DNA of 64,000 nt, taken from the NCBI GenBank assembly GCA_024516155.1, contig JAJJXM010000050.1, positions 248,001 to 312,000 on the forward strand, in the 5' to 3' direction. Below the pieces are notes generated by a model. It was not told the origin of the DNA. It did not search any database and saw only the letters and a program-made list of their open reading frames with translations. The DNA is from Pyronema omphalodes (Eukaryota > Ascomycota > Pezizomycetes > Pezizales > Pyronemataceae). The position numbers and the translations under genes are program-made. Below, in pieces: positions 38,514-48,502 of the stretch (its first letter is position 1; each line of letters starts with the position of its first letter).

Positions 38514-39941
38514 TGTCACACCCTATAATGTGTGAGAATAGAATAGGTATCATATATAACGCTATGGAGAATATGGCAAACTCGACAGGAGAATGAATAA
38601 TTAAGTTAGTATCCCGGGCCGGAACCCCCAGAGGAGCTCCGGCTAGCCACGTCACGTGATTCGTGACTTTCCGATAGGACCTCACGAGGATCCCGGCCCG
38701 AGGCGTCGAAACTATTATTCACTGTCAGTTTGGGAGGACTCAAGACGGAGAAGGGGAAAGGAATACTTACCTCAAGGGTGTCGACTTACCCTTGAGACAA
38801 CTACAAACGACGCTGATGGAGAAAGAAGAAGACGACGAAAGGTCACCTCCTTATACCTGAGGACAGTTCGGCAATACACGGCTACGATAGGGGCTGCATA
38901 GGAACAGAGGATTCCAGGAAGATGCAGATGCGGCGCAAGAATGTCATCCGGTGTTACTAGTTGGGTGAACAGTGGGGCGAGAAATAAGGCAGAGTCTAGT
39001 CAGCGAACAGGAGTGGACTGCAGGACAAGGGTCAACAGTGCATCAGCATGAGACAACGTCCAGCAGGGAACCCCACTCAGGAAACCTGTTTGATGAAACT
39101 GATATGACGCGTCCTTGAGCCTAGAGCTGCCAACTTGGAAACAGTACGGCGTTTGCATCCACACCAGAGTGTGGCTGCGCGCAAGTGCGCGCAGGTGGGG
39201 CACATATGACATCACACAGGAATGTGACGGGGCAGTGCGCTCCGGTAGGGCATGGTATGCCTTATGATGTCAGTGACCTCTACTTGCAATCGAGATTCTC
39301 TAGGGAGATCTATGATGGCGCGACTCATACGATAAATGACTCATGCGTCATTATCAGAAGAGTTCATGCATAATGCAGTCAGACGGAGTTGCCCTCCGGT
39401 GTGACTCATAACCCCAGCACCTCATTGGAAGGTGTGGTAGTACGGTGAGCTATTTCAAGGATTAATCTGACCAGGGCGAGCATTATGCAAGTGAGCAATT
39501 AATTTAATTGCGCGCTTAGGATAATGCAAGCCTCAGCAGATGCGTCACAGCTTTGACCCATGTCTTATCTCCTAAGCTCAGTTTGGCAGTTGGTTCCCCA
39601 AGGAAGGCTGGGCGAACTTGTAGACGAAAGTCTATAAAAGACCCTATGTCTTCCCTCTGTCTCCTCCATCATCATCCATTGATCCTCTACGCGACGATAC
39701 ACTATCTACACCAACAATTACCTCCGAAGACGACCCTTAAGTTTATTCGGCCTGTGATCGGTTAATTCTCTTCCTAGCTTATCTTTGGAATAAGTTCTTT
39801 TAGTTCCTGAGAACGAAGCGTCTGTCTACACTAGGACAGAATACTTGAGATACAACCGGAAAAGCCTCCGCATAGTTAGGACTGTGCCCAGGTTCACACT
39901 ATAAACTTAAGGCTACAAGCTACCAAGTTTATTAATCGACA
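38514..39941 (+). repeat. LTR of A1 (left), 1428 bp
   Basis: Starts TGTCACACCC and ends TTAATCGACA. The match to 52370-53799 is near perfect over the first ~880 bp (three differences) and looser after about 39398 (roughly 20-25 differences). The U3 part has a TATAAAA at 39633-39639. Notable palindromes are two adjacent TGCGCGCA copies near 39175-39192 and GCAATTAATTTAATTGC near 39495-39511. Confidence 0.93.
39321..39639 (+). promoter_or_regulatory. LTR promoter: TGACTCA sites and TATA box
   Basis: ATGACTCAT at 39336-39344 is a perfect Gcn4/CPC1-type palindrome; a second TGACTCA is at 39402-39408, a partial CGACTCAT at 39321-39328 and a TGCGTCA just after the first. TATAAAA follows at 39633-39639. 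The same set is present in the LTR at 52370-53799 (TATAAAA 53489-53495). A stress- or starvation-driven promoter is inferred from motifs only. Confidence 0.5.
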
Positions 39942-40769
39942 CGAATACGGAAGACCCTCTTCTAGGGCAATACGAAAACGAAAACCCCTCCAAAAAACCA
40001 TCTCAAAAGAACCATCCAATCAACAATAATGGCCTCACGCAGAATCGCTGGACCTGCTGGTCACGATGACGGCCTCGATGCTCCTATGGGCAACACCATC
40101 AGTATCACCCGTCCTCGTTCATGGGACGAGGTTACTACTCTTGGACCAGCACGGGTCCATCATGGAACAACGATCAACACAGGCGATGTTCCTGAATGGG
40201 TAGTTTTGATGATGGAAAGAATGAGCGCCACAGAAGGGGATATCAAGAAGTTGATTGAGGCAGCCGGGGAAGGAGCTGCTATGAACGAACAGTTGCAGCA
40301 GATGAAAGGGTTATACCAGGAAATGGCCCAAGGCATGCAGAAAGCCTATGATATTTTGGCGAAAAAAGGGGACTTGGACCAGGAGGTTAACCTCCAAACT
40401 GTGACACGGCTAGTTCAGGCCAGCAATGAATTCGCTGGGCAAGTATGGAAGACAATTGGCGACCTTGCTACAGATGCAAAGTCAAAGGAAGCAGCGAATG
40501 AAGCAGCTGCTGAGAGATTGAATCAGGGCATTCAAACGACAAATGCCATTCTCGAAGCCTTTGCTCAGAGGCAGAGGGAAATTAACAGAGAAATCGAAAG
40601 ATGGGCATTCGAGAAGAACACTCGGGATGCCATTAGACAACAGGACGATGAGCAACGGGACAGGCGTATTGAAGCTCTTTGTGTAGCTGAGGAAACACAT
40701 CAACAGCGCCTACTCGACTACGAGGAGCAAAGGGAGGAGGAGAAATTGGAGTTGGTCAACAAGGTCATC

Positions 40770-41333
40770 TGTAACGGGAGCGCGGGGGTTCGACGGGGGA
40801 GCGGGGAACCCGGGGGCTCGCAATCGGAGACGAGGGACTCGATCGGGGGACAGGGACTCTGAGACAGCGCCAACGTAGGATATCGGGAACTGTGTCGTGC
40901 AGCAGTTCCTCGATGCTCCGTGTTTAGGGGCAAGAGGTGTCACCGGAGGGAGGCTCGGTAGCGAAGCGAGGGCAGGGTGTCGTGACGAGGGCGGTCTTCA
41001 CGAAGCGAAGCCGGAAGACGGAGACGGAGGCGAGAACGTAGCGAGGATCGAGAAGACGAAGGAATTTATTTAAATAGATAAACAAATAACTGAGTGAGGA
41101 AAGAAAAGGAAAACAAAACAGAACGCAGGGAGGATAAGTCCTCTTATATACATCTTTCCTCCTCTTAGATACCAAGAAACTAAATGCGTGTGACTGCTTT
41201 TGCTAAACTCACTCGGTCGCTGTTCGCACAATTGCGGGCGCTCGGGTAAGCTCTGCGAAGGACCGAGTGATAATTCGTGACGCGGGGCGGGGGGGAAGGC
41301 GCCGAGTGATGGCGTATGAGGCGAGCCGTGACA
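40770..41333 (-). repeat. 3' LTR of element B, 564 bp
   Basis: Plus strand TGTAACGGGA..GAGCCGTGACA; on the element's strand it begins TGTCACGGC and ends GTTACA. Same length as 46492-47055 and no difference was noticed by eye. Bordered outside by TCATC at 40765-40769. Confidence 0.95.
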
Positions 41334-41373
41334 GGATCCCCCTGTTTGGCGCGAGCTCCGGCGAGGTAGGATC

Positions 41374-44300
41374 TTAGGCTGTCGATTGTAGGGGGCCTGG
41401 TTTGTCAGGGTATTTTTCGTGGAAGGTGTCGACGGCTTGGCTATCGGTGTGTAGCTCGGCTGGTTCCCATTCCGGTAAGTCATACCCTACCCATTTCACC
41501 ATGTATTGTAGTTTGCGGCGATGGATTCGGGAGTCTAGGATTGCCTCGATAAAGTATTCGTTCTCGCCGTCGATTTCTATCGGTGGAGGGGGTTCGGGGT
41601 GTTGCCCGGGGTACGGATCGTTGGCGGCGGGTTCGAGGAGGGATACGTGGTACACGTCGTGACATTTCATTGTGGTCGGAATCTCGAGACGATAAGCGTA
41701 GGGGGATATCTTCGCGGTTACCTTGAAGGGACCGTGACGTTTACTGTCGAGTTTTTTGGAGGGGCGTCTGGTCTTCCAATTCCTGGCGTCTAGCCATACG
41801 AGGTCACCCACCTGGTAGTTCGGTGAAGGTAGGCGGTGCTTGTCGGCGTTGTCTTGATGGCGGAGATTGGCCCGAGTTATTTCGGATCGTAGATGGTCGT
41901 GGATCTCCGAGAGGATTTTGGATGTGGCCAGAGCGCGGCGGTCGTTGGTGTCGTTTGTGGCGGCGGGCGTCAGGTCGAACTGGCAGCGGGGGTCGAATCC
42001 TTTGTTGGCGAAAAAGGGGGAGGAACCGGTGGTTTCGGACGCATGGTTGTTGGCGGCGAACTCTGCCAGGGGGAGCCATTCTGCCCAGTCGTCCTGTAAG
42101 TAGTTTACGTGAGCTCTCAGGTATTGCTCCATGGTTGCGTTCATCCGCTCGGTCTGGCCGTCCGTTTGAGGGTGGAAGGCGGTCGACAACCGAGGTTCGA
42201 TTCCCAGTCGACGGCAGAGGTGTTTCCAGAAAAGGGCGGAGAACTGCGGCCCTCGATCGGAGATTATCGTTAGGGGTAAGCCGTGGAGTCGAAAGATGTG
42301 TTTGACGAACAGGTTGGCGAGTTCTTTTGCGTCGACGTTGGTCTGGCAGGCTACAAAGTGTCTTTCTTTTGTTAAACGGTCCACGACAACCCAGATAGCA
42401 TCGTTTCCGTTGGACCAGGGTAGCCCGGTGACAAAGTCCATCGAGATGTCTTGCCACGGTCGGTCGGGAATGGGTAGGGGGCGGAGGACACCAAAGGGGG
42501 CGTGTCTGTTGGGCTTGGAGCGTTGGCAGATGTGACAATTCCGGGTGTAACGGTCCACGTCTTTACGCATGTTGGGCCAAGTGTAGGTCCTTAGCAACAG
42601 CTCGAGCGTTTTGGACCTTCCTGGGTGTCCGGCGATGGGTGTGTCGTGGTGTTGTTTTAAGAGGTGTAGTTTGAGGGGCTCGTGGTCGGGGACCCAAATT
42701 CGGCGACGGTAGAGGAGGTGGTTGTCTTGTCTTTCGCACTCGGCGAGTGTGATGTCCCTACAGTGCTTGGTTCCGTCGTTGAGCATCTGTAGTACTCTGT
42801 TGGGAAAGGGGTCGGCGGCGTAGGCGTCGAGGAAGAGTCGCTGTAGGAGCGGTGCATCGGGACGGGGTGTAGGGGCGGGGTGCTCGGGGCGGTGGGGCGA
42901 AAGGGGCGAAACGGTGGCGGCGGAGGTGTGTAGGAGGATGTTTTCTGGTTTGAGCACTGTTGTATGATTAGCCAGAGAGCGGTCATCCCCTTCCTTGGGC
43001 AGATCTCCGGATCGCCTGGTTAGAGCATCTGGTTTTCCTCCCGCAGTTCCGGGGCGATAGACGATCTTAAAGTTGAACTGTGAGAGGAATTGCGACCACC
43101 GGGCTTGACGCCTGTTGAGGAGCTTGGTCGTCGTGAAGTATTCCAAATTTTTGTGGTCGGACAGAACCCGCACAGGGTTGATGACCGATTGTAGTTCTGG
43201 CCGCCACTCCTCGAATGCTCGGACAATTGCCATCAACTCCTTGTCGTAGATGTCGTAGTTACACTCCGCGGGGGAGTGCTTTTTTGAGAAATAAGCCACG
43301 GGATGTAGAACGTCGTTAGCATCGTACTGTGATAGGACGCCAGCCGATACGAAGTCGGAGGCATCCGTTTCTACTATGACGTCCCGATCGGGGTCGAAGC
43401 GGGCGAGGACTGGTGCGGAGGTGAAGGTTGCTTTGAGTTCGTCGAAAGCCTGTTGTTGTGGGCTGTCCCACGCAAACGGTACTCCTTTTCGTGTCAGGAG
43501 GGTGAGGGGTTGCACGATTTTCGAATAGTTCCGTACAAAGCGGCGATAAAAATTGGCGAAACCGAGGAAGGCGCGGACGTCTTTGAGGTTTTTTGGTGGG
43601 TCCCATTCTCTCACTGCGGTGATTTTTTCTGGGTCCATCTTGATGCCTTCCGTGCTGATGATCAGGCCAAGGTATTTGACCTGCTGCTGGTGAAATTCGC
43701 ACTTTTCGGGTTTTAGGTGGAGGCCCGCTTTTCGAAAAGCTTCCAGGACCATGGCGACGTGTTGCTGGTGCTCTTCGAGCGTGTCGGAGTAGATTAGGGT
43801 GTCGTCTAGGTATGCCGTGCAGAAGCGGTCCAGATAGGGTGCTAAGGTGTCGTTGATGAAATTTTGGAAGGTTGCGGGGGCGTTGGTTAGCCCGAACGGC
43901 ATTACCAAGGATTCGAAGAGGCCGTAGCGGGTGCGAAAGGCGGTCTTCCACTCCTCTCCCTCCGCCATTCGGATGAGGTTGTAGGCCCCTCGAATATCAA
44001 GCTTTGTGAACCACTTTGCTCGGGACAGGTTCATCAGCGTATCCTGCATTAAGGGGAGGGGGTAGCGATTTTTGATGGTGCCCTCGTTTATCCCGCGATA
44101 GTCCACTACGAGGCGTAGGGAGCCATCACCTTTACGGACGAATAGGATTGGGGCGGCGGCCGGGGAGGAGGACGTTCGTATGAATCCTTTGCTCATATTT
44201 TCGTCTATCCACCTCTTGAGTTCTTCCAGTTCCGGACGTGAGAGGGAGTAGAGTGGTCCGAACGGAGGTTTGAATCCGTCCTCGAGCGGGATTTTGTGGT

Positions 44301-45243
44301 CACAGGGGCGGTGTGGGGGTAGTTTGTCGGCGTTAACCTTTTCGAAAATTTCCAGGAACTCGTGGTATTCGGTGGGAACGATGGTCTTTAAGTCTGGTTT
44401 GGCGTCCGCAGGGTCTCGTAGGGCCATGTTGATTTCGTTTAGGGATAGGTGAAAGGGTTCGACGTTACCGTATCGTTGGTTATTGTTCCTGACGATTCTT
44501 TTGAACGTCGTGGCTGAGATTGCGCAGATTTTGTTTCGTCGATCTGGTGGTAAGCCCTTGATTGGGGGTGCCTTGACGGCGGTGCGGTGGGGCAGGCAGT
44601 TGGGGGAGCGGAATTGGATGTCGTTGGTTGCGAAGTTGATGGTAACGTCATGCTTCTTCAACCAAGGGATCCCGAGGACGAGGGGGTAGTGACCGAGGGA
44701 GGTTAAGTAGGCGGTCAGGATTTCGTGGTGATCACCGATGGTGCATGGGATCCTCACATATTCTGTGATGTCGCCGGAGGAGATTGGGCGACCGTCTATC
44801 ACTTCAACTATTTTTGGGGATTTTAACTGGTAGCGGGGGAGATTGTGCTGGCGAGCGAAGGTCTCATTCATGAAGGAGAGTCCCGTACAACCACAATCAA
44901 CAAGGGCACGGGTATCAATTTTGATGTCACGGTTGGTCAAAGTGCAGGGTACGACTAAATGACTACCATCCATTTCATTTTCTTGACTAATTGATAGGGA
45001 ACTTGCTGATACGTAGAGTTTATTTTGGGACGAGGGGAACGAAGAGGCCGGGGCAGGTCCACCAGGAGGGCCAACGGGCTGATGGTGGACTATTCTTTTC
45101 CCTCCTCGGGGCTGGGGATAGAGGAGGTTTCCTGGGGGGGTGATAGGAGGTCCGCGGCGGCGAGACGTAACTTCCGAGAGGTGTTCGCTGCTAGGGAGGG
45201 GCAGTCGTTTTTGAAGTGGTCTGCCGACCCACAGTAGAGGCAT
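41374..45243 (-). CDS. pol: Element B Pol: protease, RT, RNase H, integrase, chromodomain
   Basis: Retrotransposon polyprotein, 1289 codons open; translation probably enters by a -1 shift at 45096-45102 rather than at the ATG. Domains in order: aspartic protease with ALVDCGCTG (Asp116, Cys where most families have Thr or Ser); RT with FVRKGDGSLRLVVDYRGINE and YLDD; RNase H with VETDASDF; integrase with an HHCC finger (HDTPIAGH..CHICQ) and the DDE set MDFVTG, ISDRGPQF and TDGQTERMN; a C-terminal chromodomain (AILDSRIHRRKLQYMVKWVG) that in known chromoviruses steers insertion to marked chromatin. No stops or frameshifts were seen. Close relative of element C's Pol. Confidence 0.95.
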   Translation of the reverse strand: MPLLWVGRPLQKRLPLPSSEHLSEVTSRRRGPPITPPGNLLYPQPRGGKRIVHHQPVGPPGGPAPASSFPSSQNKLYVSASSLSISQENEMDGSHLVVPCTLTNRDIKIDTRALVDCGCTGLSFMNETFARQHNLPRYQLKSPKIVEVIDGRPISSGDITEYVRIPCTIGDHHEILTAYLTSLGHYPLVLGIPWLKKHDVTINFATNDIQFRSPNCLPHRTAVKAPPIKGLPPDRRNKICAISATTFKRIVRNNNQRYGNVEPFHLSLNEINMALRDPADAKPDLKTIVPTEYHEFLEIFEKVNADKLPPHRPCDHKIPLEDGFKPPFGPLYSLSRPELEELKRWIDENMSKGFIRTSSSPAAAPILFVRKGDGSLRLVVDYRGINEGTIKNRYPLPLMQDTLMNLSRAKWFTKLDIRGAYNLIRMAEGEEWKTAFRTRYGLFESLVMPFGLTNAPATFQNFINDTLAPYLDRFCTAYLDDTLIYSDTLEEHQQHVAMVLEAFRKAGLHLKPEKCEFHQQQVKYLGLIISTEGIKMDPEKITAVREWDPPKNLKDVRAFLGFANFYRRFVRNYSKIVQPLTLLTRKGVPFAWDSPQQQAFDELKATFTSAPVLARFDPDRDVIVETDASDFVSAGVLSQYDANDVLHPVAYFSKKHSPAECNYDIYDKELMAIVRAFEEWRPELQSVINPVRVLSDHKNLEYFTTTKLLNRRQARWSQFLSQFNFKIVYRPGTAGGKPDALTRRSGDLPKEGDDRSLANHTTVLKPENILLHTSAATVSPLSPHRPEHPAPTPRPDAPLLQRLFLDAYAADPFPNRVLQMLNDGTKHCRDITLAECERQDNHLLYRRRIWVPDHEPLKLHLLKQHHDTPIAGHPGRSKTLELLLRTYTWPNMRKDVDRYTRNCHICQRSKPNRHAPFGVLRPLPIPDRPWQDISMDFVTGLPWSNGNDAIWVVVDRLTKERHFVACQTNVDAKELANLFVKHIFRLHGLPLTIISDRGPQFSALFWKHLCRRLGIEPRLSTAFHPQTDGQTERMNATMEQYLRAHVNYLQDDWAEWLPLAEFAANNHASETTGSSPFFANKGFDPRCQFDLTPAATNDTNDRRALATSKILSEIHDHLRSEITRANLRHQDNADKHRLPSPNYQVGDLVWLDARNWKTRRPSKKLDSKRHGPFKVTAKISPYAYRLEIPTTMKCHDVYHVSLLEPAANDPYPGQHPEPPPPIEIDGENEYFIEAILDSRIHRRKLQYMVKWVGYDLPEWEPAELHTDSQAVDTFHEKYPDKPGPLQSTA

Positions 45244-46217
45244 AACCCCTTTGCCATTCGCTCGTCCCGGCGGCGTTGATTCTGGGCTTTCTGCGATGCA
45301 GAGAGATCCATGGGTGCGGAGCCGTAGTTGCCACTATTCGAGTTTGTTGGGTGAGCTGATGGTCGAGTGGCTGTAGGGAGAGTGCGTGGGGTGAGCGTCG
45401 GAATTGTTCGTTTGGAAAGGGTGCCGTGGGCTCTGAGCCGGTAGTCCAGCTTTTGGCAGAGTTCGACGAACTTGGTGAAGTCTTGTGGTTCGTCCGCTTG
45501 GTAGACGAGGCTCGATTGTAATTCTCTCGAGAGTCCTCTCTTTAGGGCAGCCTTTTTTGCGTTTGCGTCGAAGTTGAGGATGGCCATGATTCGTTGAAAT
45601 TCGGCATAGTATACGCTGAATTCTTTATTGCCCTGGTTTAGTTTGTCGAGCTCCATCGAGGCGGTGCCGACCTGGTCTGGGTCTCCGAAGGCGGACTCAA
45701 GGATGGTGATCAGTTCTTCGGCGTCTTTTAGATTGATTTTGTCCGTGAGTACGTAGGGTTGGACCTGATTTTGTGCGTTTCCTTTCAGGTAACCGTAGAG
45801 GTAGCGGAGCTTATGTTGGTCGTCGGTGAAGCGGGCTGAGTCTCCAGCCAACTTGGACCTAACCTTGGAGACGAAGTTGGGGAGTTCCTTTCGGTCTCCG
45901 GTGAATTCGGGCGGGTGGGGGAGCTCGATCGGTCTCATCGAGGGGGAGGCCGATTTTTCCGTGATCGATTGTAGCAGGCGAATTGTAGTATTTGCGGATC
46001 CGAGATCCCGTTCCAGGTCGGAGATTCGTTTTGCGTAATCCGAGTTGTCCTTCCTGGAATCTGTCAATTCTGCCTGGAGATCGGTCAATTTCTGGCAGTC
46101 TCGTTTGTAGTCCTCGACTGCATTACGGAGATCTTTTAATTTTGTGGGATCTCTATTGATCTCGTCCCTTTGCGCTGCGTTCAGGAACAGCGCGATGACG
46201 ATTTCTTGATCGTCCAT
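45090..46217 (-). CDS. gag: Element B Gag
   Basis: Structural Gag of 375 aa. ATG at 46217 (MDDQEIVIALFLNAAQ). Contains a coiled coil (about residues 30-80, LTDLQAELTDSRKD), the Gag capsid core with FTGDRKELPNFVSKVRSKL and LESAFGDPDQ, a Pro/Thr-rich linker and one CCHC knuckle (CLYCGSADHFKNDC). Overlaps the pol frame by 154 nt, with pol in the -1 frame. The last codons, GGA AAA GAA TAG preceded by G, contain a GGGAAAA heptamer. Confidence 0.92.
   Translation of the reverse strand: MDDQEIVIALFLNAAQRDEINRDPTKLKDLRNAVEDYKRDCQKLTDLQAELTDSRKDNSDYAKRISDLERDLGSANTTIRLLQSITEKSASPSMRPIELPHPPEFTGDRKELPNFVSKVRSKLAGDSARFTDDQHKLRYLYGYLKGNAQNQVQPYVLTDKINLKDAEELITILESAFGDPDQVGTASMELDKLNQGNKEFSVYYAEFQRIMAILNFDANAKKAALKRGLSRELQSSLVYQADEPQDFTKFVELCQKLDYRLRAHGTLSKRTIPTLTPRTLPTATRPSAHPTNSNSGNYGSAPMDLSASQKAQNQRRRDERMAKGLCLYCGSADHFKNDCPSLAANTSRKLRLAAADLLSPPQETSSIPSPEEGKE
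45096..45102 (-). promoter_or_regulatory. Predicted -1 frameshift site GGGAAAA, B gag/pol
   Basis: Minus strand GA[G GGA AAA] GAA TAG, in gag frame, fits X-XXY-YYZ exactly. A slip by -1 continues as AGA ATA GTC into the pol frame (GKRIVHHQPVG). The same heptamer lies at the same place in element C. Confidence 0.65.
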
Positions 46218-46233
46218 GTTTGGGGTTGGCGAT

Positions 46234-46404
46234 TTATCGTAAGTGCCAGGTGAGTTTTGTGTCGTCGAACGTGATTCGGGTAGCCGAGAATTCGATTCCG
46301 AGCTGGCGGGCTATCTCGATTTCGTCGACGATAGCGGGGATACCGAGGGAAAGGAATTCAGGTACGAGTTTGGCGAATTGGTAAAACCAGAGGTTATGGA
46401 GCAT
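46234..46404 (-). CDS. Small ORF between LTR and gag in element B, 56 aa
   Basis: Begins at ATG 46404 (MLHNLWFYQFAKLV) and stops 16 nt before the gag ATG. The frame is also open further upstream without an ATG. No known domain. Might be a leader ORF that tunes gag translation, or chance; element C has an 80-aa ORF at the equivalent place with no clear sequence similarity. Confidence 0.3.
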   Translation of the reverse strand: MLHNLWFYQFAKLVPEFLSLGIPAIVDEIEIARQLGIEFSATRITFDDTKLTWHLR

Positions 46405-46491
46405 GGACGAAGGGAGGAACGGAGGGGGAAGTCGAAGAGTAATCAAGGGAGAGGAGGCAGAGCCGACGGGTACTTGATAACTCAGTTATGT

Positions 46492-47055
46492 TGTAACGGG
46501 AGCGCGGGGGTTCGACGGGGGAGCGGGGAACCCGGGGGCTCGCAATCGGAGACGAGGGACTCGATCGGGGGACAGGGACTCTGAGACAGCGCCAACGTAG
46601 GATATCGGGAACTGTGTCGTGCAGCAGTTCCTCGATGCTCCGTGTTTAGGGGCAAGAGGTGTCACCGGAGGGAGGCTCGGTAGCGAAGCGAGGGCAGGGT
46701 GTCGTGACGAGGGCGGTCTTCACGAAGCGAAGCCGGAAGACGGAGACGGAGGCGAGAACGTAGCGAGGATCGAGAAGACGAAGGAATTTATTTAAATAGA
46801 TAAACAAATAACTGAGTGAGGAAAGAAAAGGAAAACAAAACAGAACGCAGGGAGGATAAGTCCTCTTATATACATCTTTCCTCCTCTTAGATACCAAGAA
46901 ACTAAATGCGTGTGACTGCTTTTGCTAAACTCACTCGGTCGCTGTTCGCACAATTGCGGGCGCTCGGGTAAGCTCTGCGAAGGACCGAGTGATAATTCGT
47001 GACGCGGGGCGGGGGGGAAGGCGCCGAGTGATGGCGTATGAGGCGAGCCGTGACA
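46492..47055 (-). repeat. 5' LTR of element B, 564 bp
   Basis: The second LTR copy, upstream with respect to B's genes. On the minus strand a TATATAAG (plus-strand CTTATATA, 46864-46871) could be the promoter TATA. Followed outside by TCATC at 47056-47060, the target duplication. Confidence 0.95.
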
Positions 47056-48502
47056 TCATCAGCCTTGTTATGTCCAAAATCCAGAAAAAACAAAATTTTG
47101 ATGCAAAGTCTCTCACTGAGGCTATGCATGAGGAGATGACTCCAAAACCCCCTTCCCTTGGCAGAGCGCCAGAATTCCCGTTACCACCATCAGAGAATGG
47201 ATCCCTTGATATTGGTCAAGGAAACAGTGGAGGAAAGCCACCTGGTGGGAGACTTCCGCCACCTCCACCACCCCCATCTGACCCTTCAGATGATGAAGAT
47301 TCAGATAATGAGTACATCAGAAAGGCATTGGAAAGGAAGCGCCAGGAGCGCAAGGAAAAACAGAAAGAGAAGAACCCAGAAGCAAAGAATGCAACAGAGG
47401 CATTCTTAGAGTCGCTGGTTAAGAAATTGCAACAATCAGAACCTGTTGGACCGAAAAGGCCCAAGATGCCTGAGATGAAGGCGCCACAGTTCTTTAGTGG
47501 AAAGGATAAAACGTTGTTTAGAACATGGTGGATGTCGGTGAAAGATTATATTGAAACATATACAAAAACATTTCCTGACGAGGATGATCAGGTTAAATGG
47601 GTTGGAAGCTTGCTCACACATAAGGCATTGAGCTGGCACCAAGAAAGAAGGAAAAATATTCAACGGCAAGGATTGCGGGATACTTGGGTTGCATTTTCAA
47701 GTGCAATTGAGACCAGATTTGAGGATAGGCGGGAGGCCCAAAAAGACGTCAAGAGAATCACCGAACTGCAATACGACGGAGACATTGACGACTATATCAC
47801 CAAATTGGAGGATCTCAATATGAGGGTTGGGGCAATTGGTCCCATGTACAGAAATGTCATCTGGGAGGCGATGACACCAGCAATTAAAAAGATGGTTTAT
47901 CAGAGATGTGGTGGAATCCCAACCGATGACGAGGAAATGATTGATGCAGTAAAGGATGCTGCACATGTTGTTGAAGAATTAGAAGAGGAATTGAAGGGTT
48001 CAAAGAAGAGGACTCTGGAGGTACGAGAGGATCGTACAAAAGATAAAAATAAGCATAGGGAAAATGTGCGCCCCAAGGAGGTGCAGCACAAAGACAAATT
48101 TAAGGAGAAAAAGGACAAGAAAGTTTTTGCTGGAAAAAAGTCAGAAAAACCGGCGGTTTATGCCTCAGGAAGGGAGGCTTTACAAGGAGTACCCCAAGCC
48201 GAAATTGATAAACACAAAAAGGAAAAGGCAGACTGTTGGCGTTGTGGTCGTTCTGGGCATAAGATGTATGACTGTTACGCAAAAAAGACAGTTGGGGGAA
48301 CTGAGTTGACAAAGGATGGGAAGGTAGCTTCTTCAGGGAAGAGGAAGCGAGATGAGGATGAAATTGAGGAACAAGAAAAGCCTAAGGAAAAGAAGAAGGC
48401 TAAAACAGCTGCGGTAAGGCAAGATAATGAAGATATGGATATGCCTGATGCGCAGCCTAGGATATGGGAATTGGAAGAAGACCAAAACATGGAATCGGAT
48501 TT

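Larger units (their letters stand above)
40770..47055 (-). mobile_element. Ty3/gypsy chromodomain retrotransposon B, intact-looking, nested in A1 gag
   Basis: 6.29 kb, inserted in reverse orientation. The 5-bp target duplication TCATC is at 40765-40769 and 47056-47060. Both LTRs are 564 bp and read as identical, so insertion is recent. Reading on the minus strand: 5' LTR 47055-46492, small ORF, gag 46217-45090, pol to 41374, purine tract (AAACAGGGGGATCC, 41347-41334), 3' LTR 41333-40770. Gag and pol are open throughout with all catalytic motifs present, so this copy could be active. Confidence 0.95.
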
